From Bradyrhizobium sp. CB82 (lineage in GTDB: Bacteria; Pseudomonadota; Alphaproteobacteria; Rhizobiales; Xanthobacteraceae): DNA of 64,000 nucleotides. Each line of letters begins with the position of its first letter. The stretch's first letter is position 1. Location: contig NZ_CP121650.1 in the NCBI RefSeq assembly GCF_029714405.1, forward strand, positions 8,747,001 through 8,811,000. The letters are read 5' to 3'. Positions 63,558 through 64,000 of the stretch are shown here, one piece after another. The notes under the pieces are model-generated. The model was not told the DNA's origin, did no database searches, and saw only the letters and a list, made by a program, of their open reading frames with translations. The translations under genes and the position numbers were made by a program.

Positions 63558-64000
63558 TCAGCTCTTGATCTCGGCGGCCCAGGTCTTCTCGATCTGCTGG
63601 ACGACGCTGTCCGGCATCGGGATATAGTCGAGTTCCTCGGCCATCTTGCCGCCGTTCTTGAAGGCCCAGCGGAAGAACTTGATGGCTTCCTGCGAGGCCG
63701 CCTTGTCGGTCGCATCCTTGTGCATGAGGATGAAGGTCGCCGCGGTGATCGGCCAGGACTTCTCGCCGGGCTGGTCGGTCAGGATCACGTAGTAGCCGGG
63801 CGCCTTGGACCAGTCGGCGTTGGACGCGGCAGCCTGGAACGCCTCGACGGTCGGCTGCACCGTCTTGCCGGCCTTGTTGACGAGGCCGGCGTAGGTCAGC
63901 TTGTTCTGCTTGGCGTAGGCGTACTCGACATAGCCGATCGAGTTCTTGGTCTGGCTGATGTTGCCGGATACGCCTTCGTTGCCCTTGGCGCCGACGCCGA
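63558..64000 (-). CDS. pstS: Phosphate-binding protein PstS, C-terminal part
   Basis: The gene enters from the right edge. Visible are about 147 residues ending QQIEKTWAAEIKS. NISQTKNSIGYVEYAYA and SWPITAATFILMHK are PstS-like segments, including the phosphate-contact region GNEGVSGN. It is the periplasmic phosphate receptor of PstSCAB. The start and signal peptide, and any Pho box, are outside the window. Confidence 0.94.
   Translation of the reverse strand, partial: GVGAKGNEGVSGNISQTKNSIGYVEYAYAKQNKLTYAGLVNKAGKTVQPTVEAFQAAASNADWSKAPGYYVILTDQPGEKSWPITAATFILMHKDATDKAASQEAIKFFRWAFKNGGKMAEELDYIPMPDSVVQQIEKTWAAEIKS

Overview
The window is a contiguous piece of chromosome from an alphaproteobacterium of the Hyphomicrobiales, most likely Bradyrhizobium or a close relative. 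Evidence: high-GC coding sequence with long open antisense frames, a GcrA cell-cycle regulator, a class I lysyl-tRNA synthetase, a SAM-II riboswitch ahead of metZ, an OpgC-type periplasmic glucan modifier, and several families of short palindromic intergenic repeats of the kind common in Bradyrhizobium. I see no prophage, insertion sequence, plasmid or CRISPR signature. The genus call is inference from gene content; no database was searched.

Layout. 1-6.4 kb: the end of a PadR regulator, a very large PodJ-like coiled-coil/Sel1 protein, and a TauE/SafE exporter translationally coupled to a TIGR02186 membrane protein. 6.4-9.1 kb: a metallo-hydrolase and an EamA exporter, divergent from a LysR regulator. 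9.3-18.1 kb: the four-part 'ligase-associated' DNA repair set (PdeM phosphoesterase, Lhr-like helicase, MBL exonuclease, ATP-dependent ligase). It is split into two divergent pairs by a Tat-exported ABC binding protein and a methyltransferase, and the ligase carries an in-frame repeat insertion. 18.4-25.1 kb: a small membrane protein, an RNase Z-like hydrolase, a MATE transporter, pyrD coupled to a DUF952 gene, a LexA-like regulator lacking the catalytic serine, and lysK. 25.3-31.3 kb: a solute-binding protein, a SCO copper chaperone with a small membrane protein, an exported ClpP-like protein, a flavin dehydrogenase, RidA, a SnoaL-like protein and a 54-residue protein.

31.4-39.2 kb is one sugar-utilisation unit on the minus strand: LacI regulator, xylulokinase, xylose isomerase, ABC ATPase, permease, binding protein, and a lactonase-like amidohydrolase. 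Tight overlaps and strong ribosome sites decide two GTG starts. 39.3-48.2 kb is mixed accessory content: GNAT, XRE-cupin, epoxide-hydrolase-like, PEBP, tRNA-Gly, a frameshifted ogt, AraC, VOC, SRPBCC, an exported Met/Gly-rich protein behind a perfect 22-bp palindrome, a second MATE, and a PAS protein coupled to an unknown protein. 48.3-50.9 kb: dcd divergent from metZ, with a complete SAM-II aptamer and a terminator/antiterminator platform. 51.0-54.1 kb: an operon of OpgC and two SGNH-fold secreted proteins, bracketed with apaG by inverted copies of an intergenic repeat. 54.3-59.2 kb: apaG, hslO, argD-argF with a strong promoter and 5' hairpin, and gcrA. 59.3-64 kb: the phosphate regulon pstSCAB-phoU-phoB, cut by the window edge inside pstS.

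Most genes are ordinary core metabolism or regulation. The least expected features are the repeat insertion inside the DNA ligase gene, the opgC-SGNH-SGNH operon with one apparently inactive paralogue, the S24 regulator with Ala in place of Ser, and the layered RNA structures before metZ.
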